Notes: a model not told the origin generated them from the letters alone. A stretch of 64,000 nucleotides of DNA from Petrolisthes cinctipes (GCA_033782935.1 JAWQEG010001437.1:43501-107500); one strand, 5' to 3'; shown: positions 1-10,506, counted from the stretch's first letter. Program-made: numbers and translations.

Positions 1-1135
1 CCAGGAATTTGCCACAGTCACTTAATGATAGTTTACACCGGTTATATCCCGGTAGTTTGCCCAGGTTAGGTCCCGGTAGTTTGCCCAGGTTAGGTCCCGG
101 TAGTCTGCTGTGATCTAGGTTAGGTTAGGTCAGGTCAGGTGAGGTCAGACTAATTTCCAAATTATGTTTGTAAAACGGGGCATATCTCGAAAACGGGGCA
201 TTTCCGAGATAAACACCATAGATGAAAAGTGTCTTAGAATGGTCCAATATAGTGGGCAATGATACTAAAATATACAATATAGTGAACCCAGTTCTTCTGT
301 AAATTTACCCTTTTTGGTATTTATTGACTGCTGTGGTCTAGGTTAGGTAAGGTAAGGTCAGGCTAATTTCAAAATACTCCATTTGAATATGCTCTATCTT
401 GGAAATGGGGCATTTGCGGAGGAAATACCATCGAAGAAAATAGTTTTAGAATTGTTTAAATAAGTGGGTAATGACGGTAGAAAAACCGTACTCAATAACG
501 GTAATTCTTTCAATATTTACCGACTTTTCTTCCATGGCATTTCCTCCTAAAATGCCCCATTTCCAAGATGGGGCATTTTGAAATTAGCCTGACCTTACCT
601 GACCTTACCTAACCTAACCTAGACTGCATCAGACTACCGGGACCTAACCTGGGCAAACTACCGGGAAATAATCATGGTAAAGTACAGGAAATGACCGGGG
701 CAACGGGTAAATATTGAATGAATTACCGTTATTGCGTACAGTTTTTCTACCTTCATTACCCACTAATTTAGACCATTCTAAGACTATTTTCTTCTACGGT
801 ATTTTCTCCGCAAATGCCCCATTTCCAAGATAGGGCATATTCAAATGGGGCATTTTGAAATTAGCCTGACCTTACCTGACCTGACCTAACCTAACCTAGA
901 CCGCATCAGACTACCGGGACCTAACCTGGGCAAACTACCGGGACCTAACTTGGGCAAACTACCGGGAAATAATCGTGATAAAGTACAATAAATGACAGGG
1001 GTAAAATTCTGGGACCCAGCCGGATCTGGCAACACTGCTGCAAAACGGTAATTCTTTCAATAAATACCCAAAATATTGGGACCTAGCCAGATCTGGCAAC
1101 ACTGCTACAAAACTGTAATTCTTTCAATAAATACC
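1..1135. repeat. Cluster of partial and nested GGTATTTATTG MITEs
   Basis: The stretch is several overlapping copies of one MITE family in both orientations. It shows the family's 24-bp internal unit (GGTTAGGTCCCGGTAGTTTG followed by CCCA), the phrase AAATGGGGCATTTGCGGAGG, and terminal sequences like GGTAAATATTGAAAGAATTA. One copy runs from about 706 to 1068 and seems to sit inside another whose right end is at 1135. I find no clean target duplication for these copies. Short open frames here (PGSLPR-type repeats) come from the 24-bp unit and are not genes. Confidence 0.75.
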
Positions 1136-1180
1136 GTGTATCGTACTGTACGGTTCAGCAGACCCTCATAAAAAAATATT

Positions 1181-1524
1181 GGTATTTATTGAAAGAAATA
1201 CCGTTTTGTAGCAGTGTTGGCAGATCCGGCTAGGTCCCAGTATTTTGCCCCGGTCATTTCCTGACTTTACCAAGGTTATTCCCCGGTAGTTTGCCCAGGT
1301 TAAGTCCCAGCAGTTTGCCCAGGTTAGGTCCCAGCAGTTTGCCCAAGTTAGGTCCCGGTAGACTGCTGTGGTCAAAATGCCGCCTTTGAATATGCCCTAT
1401 CTTGGAAATGGGACGTTTGCGGAGGAAATGCCATAAAAGAAAATAGTCTTAGAATTGTCTAAATAAGAGAGTAATGAAGGTAGAAAAACCGTACGCAATA
1501 ACGGTAATTCTTTCAATATTTACC
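1181..1524. mobile_element. MITE, 8-bp TSD AAAATATT
   Basis: The element starts GGTATTTATTGAAAGAAATA and ends with the inverted complement (GGTAATTCTTTCAATATTTACC). It is flanked on both sides by AAAATATT (1173-1180 and 1525-1532). An 8-bp duplication fits hAT, P or Merlin type elements. The terminal sequence is not a textbook hAT end, so the superfamily is open. No transposase is encoded. Confidence 0.85.
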
Positions 1525-1651
1525 AAAATATTTTTTTAGGACCCCAGTTCCCCTCTCAAATTCAAACAGAGATTATAAAAAATATATAATGTTGCTAACG
1601 GTGTTGGTGTTAACTATCTACAGTATTTTCATATTGTTGCCAAGAAATTAT

Positions 1652-2003
1652 GGTATTTATTGAAAGAATTACCGTTTTGTAGCAGTGTCGCCAGATCCTG
1701 CTAGGTCCCAGTATTTTGCCCCGGTCATTTCCTGTACTTTACCACGGTTATTTCCCGGTAGTTTGCCTAGGTTTGCTCCCGGTAGTCTGCCCAGGGTAGG
1801 TCCCGGTAGTCTGATGAGGTCAGGTAAGGTTAGGGAAGGTCATGCTAATTTCAAAATGCCCCATTTTAATATGCCCTATCTTGGAAATGGAGAATTTGCG
1901 GAGGAAATGCCATAGAAGAAAATAGTCTGAGAATGGTCTAAATAAGTGGGTAATGAAGGTAGAAAGACCGTACACAATAACGGTAATTCTTTCAATATTT
2001 ACC
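1652..2003. mobile_element. MITE, 8-bp TSD (7 of 8 matching)
   Basis: Same family as 1181-1524, with start GGTATTTATTGAAAGAATTA and end TTTCAATATTTACC. The flanks are GAAATTAT on the left and GAAATTAG on the right. It carries three to four internal 24-bp GGTTAGGTCCCGGTAGT-type units. Confidence 0.8.
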
Positions 2004-2414
2004 GAAATTAGTGCAACATGGTGTTATGTTTCCTCCATATACAAGTGTGCTTATTTATACTTGTGAATAGCGATTTGTGTATTTAAAGACAAATATAGTG
2101 AGTTTAAAGCTTATTGTGGTATGAGGCTCATTATCCCAGATTATTTAGAGAATGTATGATTTAATACAAATAAAAATATATATGATTTATGTGCTGGGGT
2201 AAATTACCCCGTTTGTGTATGTGTTTTTTGTTTTGTTTTTTAACACCCAGTGCCCTCCAAAAAGTTTAACAAATAGCATTGGTGTTAGGTATCTGATGTA
2301 TAATTGTTGCTAAGAAATTTGTGCAATTTGATTTATACTTGTCTAAGTGAATTTATTAATAAATTTCTTTCTGATCTTCTCCATGCCACACAATTTGTGC
2401 CAAAGGGGTTTCAG

Positions 2415-2522
2415 CAGACTGACAGATCTGGGCTGGAAGAAGCATTCTGTTACCAGGTCCAAAGCAAATGCAGTATCCGGGAAGCCTGCAAACATTTTGG
2501 GATCAGACTGATGACCCTGCAG
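2415..2522 (+). CDS. Exon-like pipsqueak-type helix-turn-helix fragment
   Basis: A 36-codon open block lies between a plausible acceptor (GGTTTCAG) and a good donor (CTGCAG|GTATGA), phase 0 at both ends. The translation contains LEEAFCYQVQSKCSIREACK followed by HFGIRLMTLQ. This matches the psq/CENP-B-like pattern of a leading helix, S-I-R-E-A-x-K-H-F-G-I and then T-L-Q. Such motifs occur in Psq-family transcription factors and in pogo-like or Harbinger-like transposases. The exon ends exactly after TLQ. It lies 0.9 kb upstream of the formin exons in compatible phase, but nothing shows they are spliced together. It could be a lone exon of another gene or a transposase relic. Confidence 0.45.
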
Positions 2523-3394
2523 GTATGAATAATGAATAGGCCTAATTCCTTCCACTGTTTATATTACATGTATGTGTATACTCATGATAGCATGGAGATA
2601 ATATTGGCTCATTCCATTCAATGCAATAAATTTCTATCCTTTCATAACTAATAAGGTTTTAGCATAATTTTTATTATTTATTGGATGCTTTCACCCGGTC
2701 TCAGAAGCAGTCTGATGGGAAAACCTTTGTTTGTTCCATTGTCTATATTTGTACCAAATAAATGTTTGTGCATTGTTTTTAATTTATTTTAAGAGCCTAT
2801 AACTTTTATTTCAGATTTAACACATATTTTGTGGGTCAAAATTATAATGTCTGATACATCCTCACTACCTGTATGGACCACCCCCTTATAGGGAGCATTC
2901 CGTACAAAATGAAAATGTTTGAAAAACCTCTATTTTGGGAATTTGAATATTTTTGACAGCATTTACCTACTGTATGTGTCTAAAAAAAGGTGAATGTATA
3001 AGGTATATTCTCCTACCATTGGTTTAACTTGATGTAATTATCCTGAATTTTAGAGATTATTTTTCCACTAGTAGTATGGTAAACCCCCACATCACCCTAC
3101 AGTCCTTAAAGTGACTCAGATATGCTATTGTGTATGTGGAATGTGTTTTATGTTATTCCATTACTTATTATTATTAGCAGATATTTAATTAAAGGTTACT
3201 TGACATTGTTTATAGACTGTGGACCAATGGGATATTGTTTGTGTAAATAATATCATTGAGTGTTAACAAAAATAAATGCATAAGAGGCCAGGTGTTACTT
3301 AATAGCTGGTCTGGTATATACAGAATGTCATTAATTAATATATCATCTCACTCTCCACCCTCTCTCTCCTTCCTTCCTCCTCTCCCTCCTGTAG

Positions 3395-3553
3395 AAGCAA
3401 CAAGACCAAAAGGGGGTGAAGGAGCTCATTGTTCTGGACCCAAAGCGATCCAACATTATCAACATCGGCATGACCAAACTCCCACCTCCACGCACCATCA
3501 AGACCGCTATACTCAAGATGGATTCGGCAATCATCAACAGAGAGGGCATTGAG
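3395..3553 (+). CDS. Fhod: FHOD-type formin FH2 exon 1 (partial gene)
   Basis: An acceptor after a strong pyrimidine tract (CTCCTGTAG) and the donor GAG|GTGAGC bound 53 codons. The translation includes ELIVLDPKRSNIINIGMTKL and PPPRTIKTAILKMDSAIINR, ending REGIE. This is the early FH2 lasso/linker region of the FHOD formins, which nucleate and bundle actin at stress fibres and sarcomeres. The FHOD assignment rests on the LDPKRSNxINIG and LPPPRxIKTAIL motifs, which are FHOD-specific among formins as I recall. The upstream GBD, DID and FH1 parts are not seen in the window. Confidence 0.85.
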
Positions 3554-3857
3554 GTGAGCGGATTGCTGCAATTATTTTCTGATGTGGATTGTCATGCATT
3601 TTATGGCCACGAAAGAAGTGGCCATAGCCATTGGTCTAGTGTATATAAATGCCTGTGGAAAAAGAATAACTTAGAGATTGTATATAGTACTGTATTAACC
3701 TGGATAGGGATTTAGTAATTGGGCCAAAATACCAATAACTAAAAGCAGACTTCCTCAATTTTGGTGATCTGTCTTGTGGTGCACTTTGAAAGAATCTGGA
3801 GCATCTGGCCTGCCACTAAAATTTTACTCTTTCCATAACATTGGTTTCTTCTCGCAG

Positions 3858-4043
3858 AAACTTCTCACCACAATGCTACCGACCGCTGAGGAAAAGCACA
3901 AGATTCAGGAAGCAGCCATCTCCAACCCTGAATTATCTCTTGGTTCAGCTGAACAGTTCCTCATGATGCTGGCTTCTATATCTGAGCTGCCAGCAAGGTT
4001 AAGCTTATGGATATTCAAGATGGATTATGAAAACATGGAGAAG
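3858..4043 (+). CDS. Fhod: FHOD-type formin FH2 exon 2
   Basis: 62 codons lie between the acceptor TTCTTCTCGCAG and the donor AAG|GTGAGA, in phase 0 with its neighbours. It reads [20 protein letters not shown], then the FH2 core signature [20 protein letters not shown], ending at DYENMEK. It continues directly from REGIE of the preceding exon, as expected in FHOD proteins. No damage is visible. Confidence 0.88.
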
Positions 4044-4299
4044 GTGAGACTGTTCAAGTGGAAGCACAGCCCACCAACAATATCACATACCCCTGAACCC
4101 TTGTTTGATGTGTATTGTTATTTCATGTACTAGAAATCTGTGTGTACTATATTGTGAATTATATGAGGTAATGTTTATAAGTGAGATGGCTTTTTGCCTT
4201 TGACATGAAGTCACATAATGTTAGATAATATAAAAGTTGTCAGGTGTTATTTTGGGTCAACTTATACTTTTTTATCCATCACCATTTGACATTATACAG

Positions 4300-4532
4300 G
4301 AAGTAGCAGACCCCCTAATGGACATTAAGCAAGGTGTGGAGGCCCTACAGAAGAACAAGACCTTCAAGGTGATCCTATCAGTGCTGCTGGCAGTGGGAAA
4401 CTTCCTTAACGGGAGCGACGTCAAAGTAAAGTACCTGAAGTGAAGGACACGGTACATAAACACTCCCTTCTACACGACCTCTGTCTCCTTGTTATTGAGA
4501 AGTTCCCAGACACAACAGATCTGTATTCTGAG
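4300..4532 (+). pseudogene. Fhod: FHOD FH2 exon 3 with ~22-nt deletion and frameshift
   Basis: The exon lies between the acceptor CATTATACAG and the donor GAG|GTACGA. The first part reads [20 protein letters not shown] and continues to [14 protein letters not shown]. The frame then runs into TGA at 4441-4443. In the +1 frame the protein resumes as [15 protein letters not shown] and runs to [10 protein letters not shown] at the exon end. FHOD proteins have about eight residues (GF..EYL-type) between these two parts. The exon is 233 nt where 255 nt (85 codons) would be in frame, which matches a 22-nt loss at about 4425-4430. It is either a real disabling deletion, making this a pseudogene or damaged allele, or an assembly error. 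Confidence 0.8.
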
Positions 4533-4964
4533 GTACGAAAAAAAAAAAAAAAAAAAAAAATTATATTTGCAGTATTTGTATATTTGAATGATTGTGAATG
4601 ATTATTGTATGTACAGTATGTTTTGTAATGAGAGATTTTATGTATAGTAGAGGATATGTTATTTTCTTTTATTATGTTATCATTCATATGTGGATTACCA
4701 CTGGTATTTTATGGCTCCTGGAATATGAATGTGGCATTCCTGTTACCAATCATCACCTATTGCCAGGTATTGAAATACCCTCCTGATAGTGAGCATGTGT
4801 TCCTTCAATATATAAACAACTGAAGCTAAAAAGGTATGCCTGTTATATCACATCGGTGTAATGAATCCCTGAACCATATCATTTCCTTGCATTCATTTTG
4901 TTTTGTTTTGTTTTAGTACATTTTCCAAAAGGTGACTGACACTGACTGTCTCTCTCTTCCTCAG
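4533..4964 (+). other. Formin intron with poly(A) tract
   Basis: A run of about 22 A follows directly after the exon-3 donor (4539-4560). The rest is AT-rich and holds no coding signal that I can see. Confidence 0.6.
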
Positions 4965-5107
4965 ATTGGATCCATTACACGAGCCTCCAAAGTTGACTTT
5001 GAAGAGCTTGCAAGTATTATTTCCAAAATGGAGGTTGATTGTAAAGCCTCCTGGGACCATCTCAAAGCCATTGCCAAACATGATGGGCCAACACAAATTA
5101 AATTAAA
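4965..5107 (+). CDS. Fhod: FHOD-type formin FH2 exon 4
   Basis: Acceptor CTTCCTCAG, donor AAA|GTGAGT. It reads IGSITRASKVDFEELASIIS, then CKASWDHLKAIAKHDGP, characteristic of the FHOD FH2 post domain, and ends with an incomplete codon. The next expected segment (the FLADCAERI-type region and the rest of FH2 plus the tail) was not found in the following kilobases. Either the next intron is long and its exon escaped me, or this is an isolated gene fragment. Confidence 0.82.
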
Positions 5108-5830
5108 GTGAGTAAATTGTGTTTTGCTAAAGTGTGTATACAATACTGTAACAGTGTGTAAGTAAAGGGCATACTGTACTGTACTGTACTGCCTATTGTA
5201 TGTAGTTAACAGATATGTTACATGTACTTGACATATAATAATCTACAATATTGAAACTGTAAGTAATATCTCAGATTTCAATAACATACAATACTTCTCT
5301 TATATATAGGCATATCTTGACACATCTCTGTCTGGCTCACCAGTAATGAGCATTTGAAAGTGAATCGGCAACACATTCCCACTTTTCATTTGTGGTGATG
5401 TGGTTTGTTGTGGGCCGGTTGTTCCCCTTTTTACATGGTAGTTTGTGGTGAAATAATATATGAGGTGCAGCACTGTGGAAATGCATTATGTACTGTACTA
5501 AGAATGATCCTAGGAATGAAAGAGTGCTGGGTAATTGTCCATCAGAGCTTTGGTTCCCTTCTGACCAGAGTGAGGAATAAACAGATGAGGTTTGATCAAC
5601 TCTCTTTTTCAGTGATCAAAGCTCTTTTATTACAGATTGTAACTGGAAAGGAAATCGAACCTTTTGATTGTGATTTTACCCAGAATTCTCTTTTTTTATG
5701 CATATCATTCTTGGCACTCATCTATAGCTTAATTGTTTTCCCTTCCTGATGGTGAAAAGAACAGCCAGTATCATATTGGCAGAGAGTGATTTAATAAGGC
5801 TCCACACCCAGGGGCTTAGAGTCATATATA
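5108..5830. other. Non-coding sequence downstream of the formin exons
   Basis: I recognise no feature here. The 114-codon frame at 5405-5749 has no family resemblance and no supporting splice or codon signal. Confidence 0.5.
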
Positions 5831-6334
5831 AACTATACTCCTTTTACGCTAACTTGGCCCAGTAGCCACTCCCCCTTGATAGGCCTTGATAGCTGATTGG
5901 TTGATTTATAACTTTGTGTAGCTTCCCTTACATTGACATTGAATATGTTTACATCCTTTTCCTTTCTCTAATATTGATGGAATTTAGGAACATTAAAATA
6001 TAAACGATTTTTAAGCATCAGTTGCTATGCAGTACTACAGAAAGGATGGTAAGCTGGTAAAATTCCTAAATATATATCTTCGGAAGTCGTAGCTAACATC
6101 ATCACATACACGTTCGGACATAGCCTACTCAATATATCTTTGTTTTGTAGTCAATATAAACTATTGAGAAGCTGATGGAATAACAAATAGCAAACAATAT
6201 CTAGTAAACTACACTATACACACTCTACTTATAGTCCAAGTCCTTATATAACTGAAAAAACTCGAAAAATAGATGGGGTATAGTGGGGAGGTTGTAATGC
6301 CAGCGGAACAGGCACCAGGCACCAGGCGGTAAAA
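5831..6334. repeat. Dispersed ~500-bp repeat, copy 1
   Basis: From AACTATACTCCTTTTACGCT onward this is nearly identical to 14889-15400. On the minus strand both copies carry TATATAAGGACTTGG, a TATA-box-like string, at about the same place. No protein family is recognised. This copy ends with a shortened form of the GCCAGCGGAACAG region that forms a large hairpin in copy 2. Confidence 0.8.
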
Positions 6335-6589
6335 TATAGTGATGTTGAGTAGTATACAAGATGGTGTATGAAATATAATACAGGTAGTATACAGTTGATC
6401 TATACAATACATACATTATATGTTTTCTGTTATGAATTGTTGATAATCTTAGAATGGTTTCCATGACATGTTGCAATATTTAGTTGTTGTTGTTGTTGTT
6501 GAAGTTCCTCAAGCTGTCTGGCCGAGCAGCCCCGGCAATATTTAGTTATCAACTGTACATGAAAACACCGATTGAGGAGGAGGCTTTAA

Positions 6590-6739
6590 TGACCCTGTGA
6601 TTGTATATGAAAACTGGAAGCTTCTGATTCCTCCTGACCATGCCATGAAACAAACTCCTTCCATATAGGTGTGTGTGTTTCATGGTAATATTTGAAGGAT
6701 TCGTATAACTCTAATTTTCTAACTACATCACAGGGTCTC
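6590..6739. mobile_element. TTAA-flanked MITE (type 2)
   Basis: It is flanked by TTAA at 6586-6589 and 6740-6743. The ends are TGACCCTGTGATTGTA and its near inverted complement TACATCACAGGGTCTC. The core holds the family inverted repeat GATTCCTCC...CATGCCATGAAACA. TTAA duplication is the mark of piggyBac-type insertion. Confidence 0.7.
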
Positions 6740-6754
6740 TTAATCTACTCTATA

Positions 6755-6905
6755 AGGGGAAAGTACAGTGTTAATGGTAAATCTGGAGCAAATGATTTCT
6801 CCAAACTATTCCAAGCAACAGGCCACTATTATTTTTGTTTATCTAGTCATGTTTCCTAGCATACTTTGGAGGAATCAAGATGCTCTAATGTACCGAAACA
6901 CATGC
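6755..6905. mobile_element. TTAA-family MITE (type 1), right end eroded
   Basis: It starts GGGGAAAGTACAGTGTTAAT and then has the family core: GGTAAATCTGGAGCAAATGA, TTTCTCCAAACTATTCCAAG, and TAGCATACTTTGGAGGAATC. The right terminus is not clear. Confidence 0.6.
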
Positions 6906-7600
6906 CTACACCAAATTAATGTTAATATTGTCATTACAGCCATTTGGTGAAGATGTGTGTGTGCCCTGGTGATGGTTTGGGTGGGCTGTCATCCAGAAAC
7001 CACCTGCTTCAGATCTCATGCTTTGACTCAGGTGGGCTGTGTGTGTGTGTCATCGTGATGGTTTGGGTTATGGGCTGTTGTCCTGAAATGGCCTGCTTTG
7101 AATCTCAGATTTGGACTCAGGTGGTCTGGGTATTGTGGATTGTTAGTGTGTGTGTATAGTAGCAGTAAAATTACAGGTTGGACTTTTACCTGTAATTTGC
7201 TGGAATAATTACCTTCAAAGAGTTAGTTAATTTATTTGTTTGAATACTGATATGAGTAGGTTAGATTGGTTTGGTTAATTAATTTGTCATGTGTTTGTTT
7301 ATATACTGATATGATTAGGTTAGGTGGGTTTGGTTAGGTTAATTGATTTGTCATGTATTTGTTTGTATACCGATATGATTAGGTCAGGTTAATTTGTCAG
7401 GTTAGATTGATTATTTTCAAGTATGGGACAAAATATAATTATAATACTATAAATAAAATGCATCTTTGGTCCATGCCAAGCTGTATTGTTACAACAGCAC
7501 AGTCTACAGTATTTATTTTCAAGTGTCATAAATAATAGGGAGAATAAATGTCATTGTTTTGTGTGTGTATAACATTACAAGAATACTGTAGGTGATAGAG
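6906..7600. other. TG-rich spacer without gene
   Basis: GT-rich sequence with near-duplicate phrases (GATGGTTTGGGT at 6971 and 7059; TTAATTTGTCATGTGTTTGTTTATA and its variant at about 7278 and 7345). I see no gene. Confidence 0.5.
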
Positions 7601-7629
7601 TGTTGAGAATTTATTATTAACAAAAGAAA

Positions 7630-7790
7630 AGAATCGATTGAAATTGAAATCTATAACACTTATATTTACATTGGTTGTATTGCAGGTTGTGTAGTGAAGT
7701 TGTTATGAAGAGCTGATTGAAATGGAATATATAACACTTATATTTACATTGGTTGTATTCCAGATTGTGTTGTGAAGTTATCAAGACACA
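7630..7790. repeat. Tandem duplication, ~80-bp unit x2
   Basis: The phrase ATAACACTTATATTTACATT followed by GGTTGTATT and TTGTGTxGTGAAGTT occurs twice, with the surrounding sequence also similar. Confidence 0.7.
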
Positions 7791-7856
7791 CATACATCTC
7801 ATTGGCACCTCATCACTCACCGATTCGCATCACTACAGTTATTACAATAAATGGTG

Positions 7857-7859
7857 ATA

Positions 7860-7899
<40 letters not shown>

Positions 7900-7904
7900 T
7901 TTTC
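7857..7904. repeat. (TA)n followed by poly(T)
   Basis: An alternating TA run at 7857-7881 passes directly into about 22 T. It may mark the tail of a retroposed element on the minus strand, but no body was identified. Confidence 0.7.
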
Positions 7905-8013
7905 TTTTGAGGACATAACCACACATAACAACACTTTCATACCTGGTCATTTTTTTTAATAATTCATTCATTTATTCATAGAAGTAATTTATTTATTAAT
8001 TCATTCATTCATT

Positions 8014-8292
8014 GGGCTGTATACAAGAACATTGATGGTGTGGTACTGGTACAATGACTCTGTTGTTTGTCTATGGAGTCATTGTACCAGTACCACACCA
8101 TCGTATACACCACCATGGTGTTGGTACTTGTACAATGGCTCTGTTGTTTGTCTATGGAGTCACTGTATACAAGAACATTGATGGTGTTGGTGATGGTGTG
8201 GTACTGGAACAATGGCTCTGTTGTTTGTCTATGGAGTCATCGTACCGGTACCACACCATCGTAAACACCACCAATGTTCTTGAAAATAACCC
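8014..8292. mobile_element. Compound foldback element, GGGCTGTATACAAGAACA type
   Basis: The outer ends are GGGCTGTATACAAGAACATT and AATGTTCTTGAAAATAACCC. Inside, the palindrome TGGTACTGGTACAATGACTC...GAGTCATTGTACCAGTACCA around the loop TGTTGTTTGTCTATG appears two and a half times. It looks like one foldback element inserted in, or recombined with, another. A possible target repeat ATTCATT lies on both sides. A single simpler copy is at 20209-20341. Confidence 0.75.
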
Positions 8293-8324
8293 ATTCATTT
8301 ACATGAATAATTTGGATTGGTTAA

Positions 8325-8473
8325 AGGGGAAATTTTGTGTTGGTAAATCTGGAGCAACCTAATCCTCGAAACTATTCCAAGCAACAGAACACCATTACTT
8401 TTTGCTCTTCTGTTTCCTGGCATAGTTTGGAGGAATCAAGGCACTCCAATGTAACAAAAGTGAATTAACCCCC
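8325..8473. mobile_element. TTAA MITE type 1, shares its TTAA with the next element
   Basis: TTAA at 8321-8324, then AGGGGAAATTTTGTGTTGGT. The core TTTCCTGGCATAGTTTGGAG is followed by the end AATTAACCCCC and TTAA at 8474-8477. The right TTAA is also the left TTAA of a type 2 element. Confidence 0.7.
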
Positions 8474-8477
8474 TTAA

Positions 8478-8636
8478 GGACAGATTTTTTTGTTGGTGAA
8501 AAGGAAGGGCTGTGATTCCTCCATATTATGACATGAAACTGACTCCCTCAGTGGTACTCATAGGGGATCTGTTTTATGGTATAGTTTTATAGGAGGGATC
8601 AGTTTCCCACCAATTCACCAACATGAGAATCTCCCC
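8478..8636. mobile_element. TTAA MITE type 2 adjoining type 1
   Basis: From the shared TTAA (8474-8477) it runs GGACAGATTTTTTTGTTGGT to CCAATTCACCAACATGAGAA, TCTCCCC and then TCAA (mutated TTAA). The core contains GATTCCTCCATATTATGACA and its inverted partner. Confidence 0.65.
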
Positions 8637-9245
8637 TCAAGGAAGTGTTGTTATTTTTTTATATTGTGGGGTTATTGCCTTGTATGTACAACACCTGGCT
8701 GGCTGGCTGGTACAGTCGGCTGCAAAAGTGGTGTAGCCTCAATCAGCACTTCTTGAAGGATAATATAAAGGCTAATCATGGATATATCACATTCACCATA
8801 CACAATTGCAATATCCGGGGAGGACTTTAAGAAGACCCTCTGGTTTTTCAGTTTACGAGCCTCTTATATTTCCGTACTGTAATTCTCAACATGACAGACG
8901 TAGCGACAGGATTTTTACCGCCAATTGTACTTTGAATGGTGTGGCTAGGGCAGAATCCTCCCCTTCCCTTTCTCTCACTCCTCCATGTTTGTCAAAGTAC
9001 TGTATTGGTAATATCTTGCAGTACAGTAATTGTAAAGTAATAATTAATTTGTATTATGTGCCATCCATAAATTAATTAGGTTGTATTTTGTTACAGATTT
9101 GTGGAGTGCAGTTGTCCAAGAGACTTAACAACCTTCATTGTTCACTGTGTTCATCCTTCAATCAACAACAACTATACAAGCGTCACTAGTTACTGTGAGT
9201 GTTTTATGGAGTTAATGTGTGTGTGATGTTTCTCTTCTCACATAT

Positions 9246-9310
9246 ATTACTGTTGTTATAATACCTCCGTGTGTGATTTGTCTCACATACACACAGTATT
9301 ATAATAACAC
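9246..9310. repeat. 65-bp hairpin, copy 1
   Basis: TTACTGTTGTTATAATACCT...GTGTGTGA, a short loop (TTTG), then TCTCACATACACACAGTATT ATAATAACAC. It is an imperfect palindrome matching the hairpin at 9811-9873. Confidence 0.75.
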
Positions 9311-9546
9311 TAAGGGTCTATTCCACAGTCGTATTTGTTTGTTAGCTTCCCACCCAACCACACTCGTCAGTCTTAATTATATCCAACATACTCAGTCTCC
9401 ATATCCAGAAAATGTCAGGTAGTTCCACTATTACAATAGTTTCATAGTGGTCATCAAATAATTCACTCAGGAGTCATTTACACTGTTCAGTTTCTTTCGT
9501 TAGGGTGCTTGCAAACCAAAACAAACCACTGTGGAATCAGCACTAA

Positions 9547-9768
9547 GGGGATAATATACTTTTGGTACAGTCACAGCACATAATCCTTGAACAGACTTTG
9601 CTTTACACCCTGATCAAGGATTATTTGCCGCGACTGTACATTAGTGCCTTGAATCCTCCAAAGTATGCCAGAAAACATGACCAGATTGACAATGGTGTCC
9701 GGTTGTTGCTTGGAATAGTTTGGAGGAATAAATTGCTCCAGATTTACTAATAACACTGTACTATCCCC
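9547..9768. mobile_element. TTAA-family MITE type 1 carrying a nested 69-bp TA MITE
   Basis: The ends are GGGGATAATATAC and GTACTATCCCC followed by TTAA (9769-9772); the left flank CTAA is a mutated TTAA. The core is the inverse orientation of the family (AATCCTCCAAAGTATGCCAG...GGAATAGTTTGGAGGAATAA). It is split by the insert at 9568-9636. Confidence 0.75.
9568..9636. mobile_element. 69-bp TA-flanked mini-MITE
   Basis: TA|CAGTCACAGCACATAATCCT...AGGATTATTTGCCGCGACTG|TA. The two arms are inverted repeats, the termini CAGTC/GACTG and the TA duplication are of Tc1/mariner type. Removing the element with one TA restores the host sequence TTTTGGTACATTAGTGCC, which matches other copies of the host MITE. 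Confidence 0.8.
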
Positions 9769-9810
9769 TTAAGTTATATTAGAACCCTTTCAGATATAAA
9801 ATTATCACTG

Positions 9811-9873
9811 ATGTTATTATAATACTTGTGTGTGTGATATGTTTCTCACACACACAGTATTATAATAACATCA
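9811..9873. repeat. 63-bp near-perfect hairpin, copy 2
   Basis: GATGTTATTATAATACTTGT GTGTGTGA, a loop, then TCTCACACACACAGTATTAT AATAACATC. The arms pair almost perfectly over about 28 bp. Confidence 0.8.
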
Positions 9874-10246
9874 ATAATTTTTACTTGAACCCTACACCCT
9901 TACAGGTATTAATTAATATATACACTTGGTGGGATGATGTATTAATGATAAAGGTTATTTAATAAAGCTTAGTAACATGAAATATTTTATTTTTTCCTCT
10001 TATTACACTATAGTATAATTAGTGTTGTCCTCCTCTTCACCTGTGTTGTGTTCTCTTTTCTCACTACACACCTGCAAAGTACACAGATTATTTTTCTCTT
10101 ATTACATTATAGAATATTAGTGTTGTCCTCTCTTCGTCTCTTGTGTCCTCCTCTTCTCTTGTCCTCTCACTACACACCTGCAAAGTAGACAGATTAATTA
10201 AACCTTTTGTGTTGAGGTTGGTACATTTCTAAATCCAAGCTACATA

Positions 10247-10444
10247 CAGTCGGCCTCAGGAATTCGTATACACCACTGTGACATGAAGGTTTTGTAACGA
10301 CTAGAACATTTTGTACATTAATTTCCAAAAACCAAAATGATCTAGTTATGATATTGGAATCAGTCGGTAGAACAATGCCTACATTTTGAGTAGAATAAAG
10401 ACCCCTTATAACCAATGCTGTGTACAAATTCCTGAGGCCGACTG
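10247..10444. mobile_element. 198-bp mariner-type MITE with TA duplication
   Basis: TA|CAGTCGGCCTCAGGAATTCG at the left, AAATTCCTGAGGCCGACTG|TA at the right (TA at 10245-10246 and 10445-10446). The terminal inverted repeats are about 28 bp with few mismatches. It has no coding capacity. Confidence 0.85.
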
Positions 10445-10506
10445 TACATACATACAAACTGTATATTATATAAATCACACAGGGCAATTAGGCTGATCTT
10501 AATTAA

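Noticed and set aside
9097..9195. Possible exon after TTTTGTTACAG at 9107
   Set aside because: The block after the acceptor gives no formin or other recognisable protein, and it lies in MITE-rich DNA.
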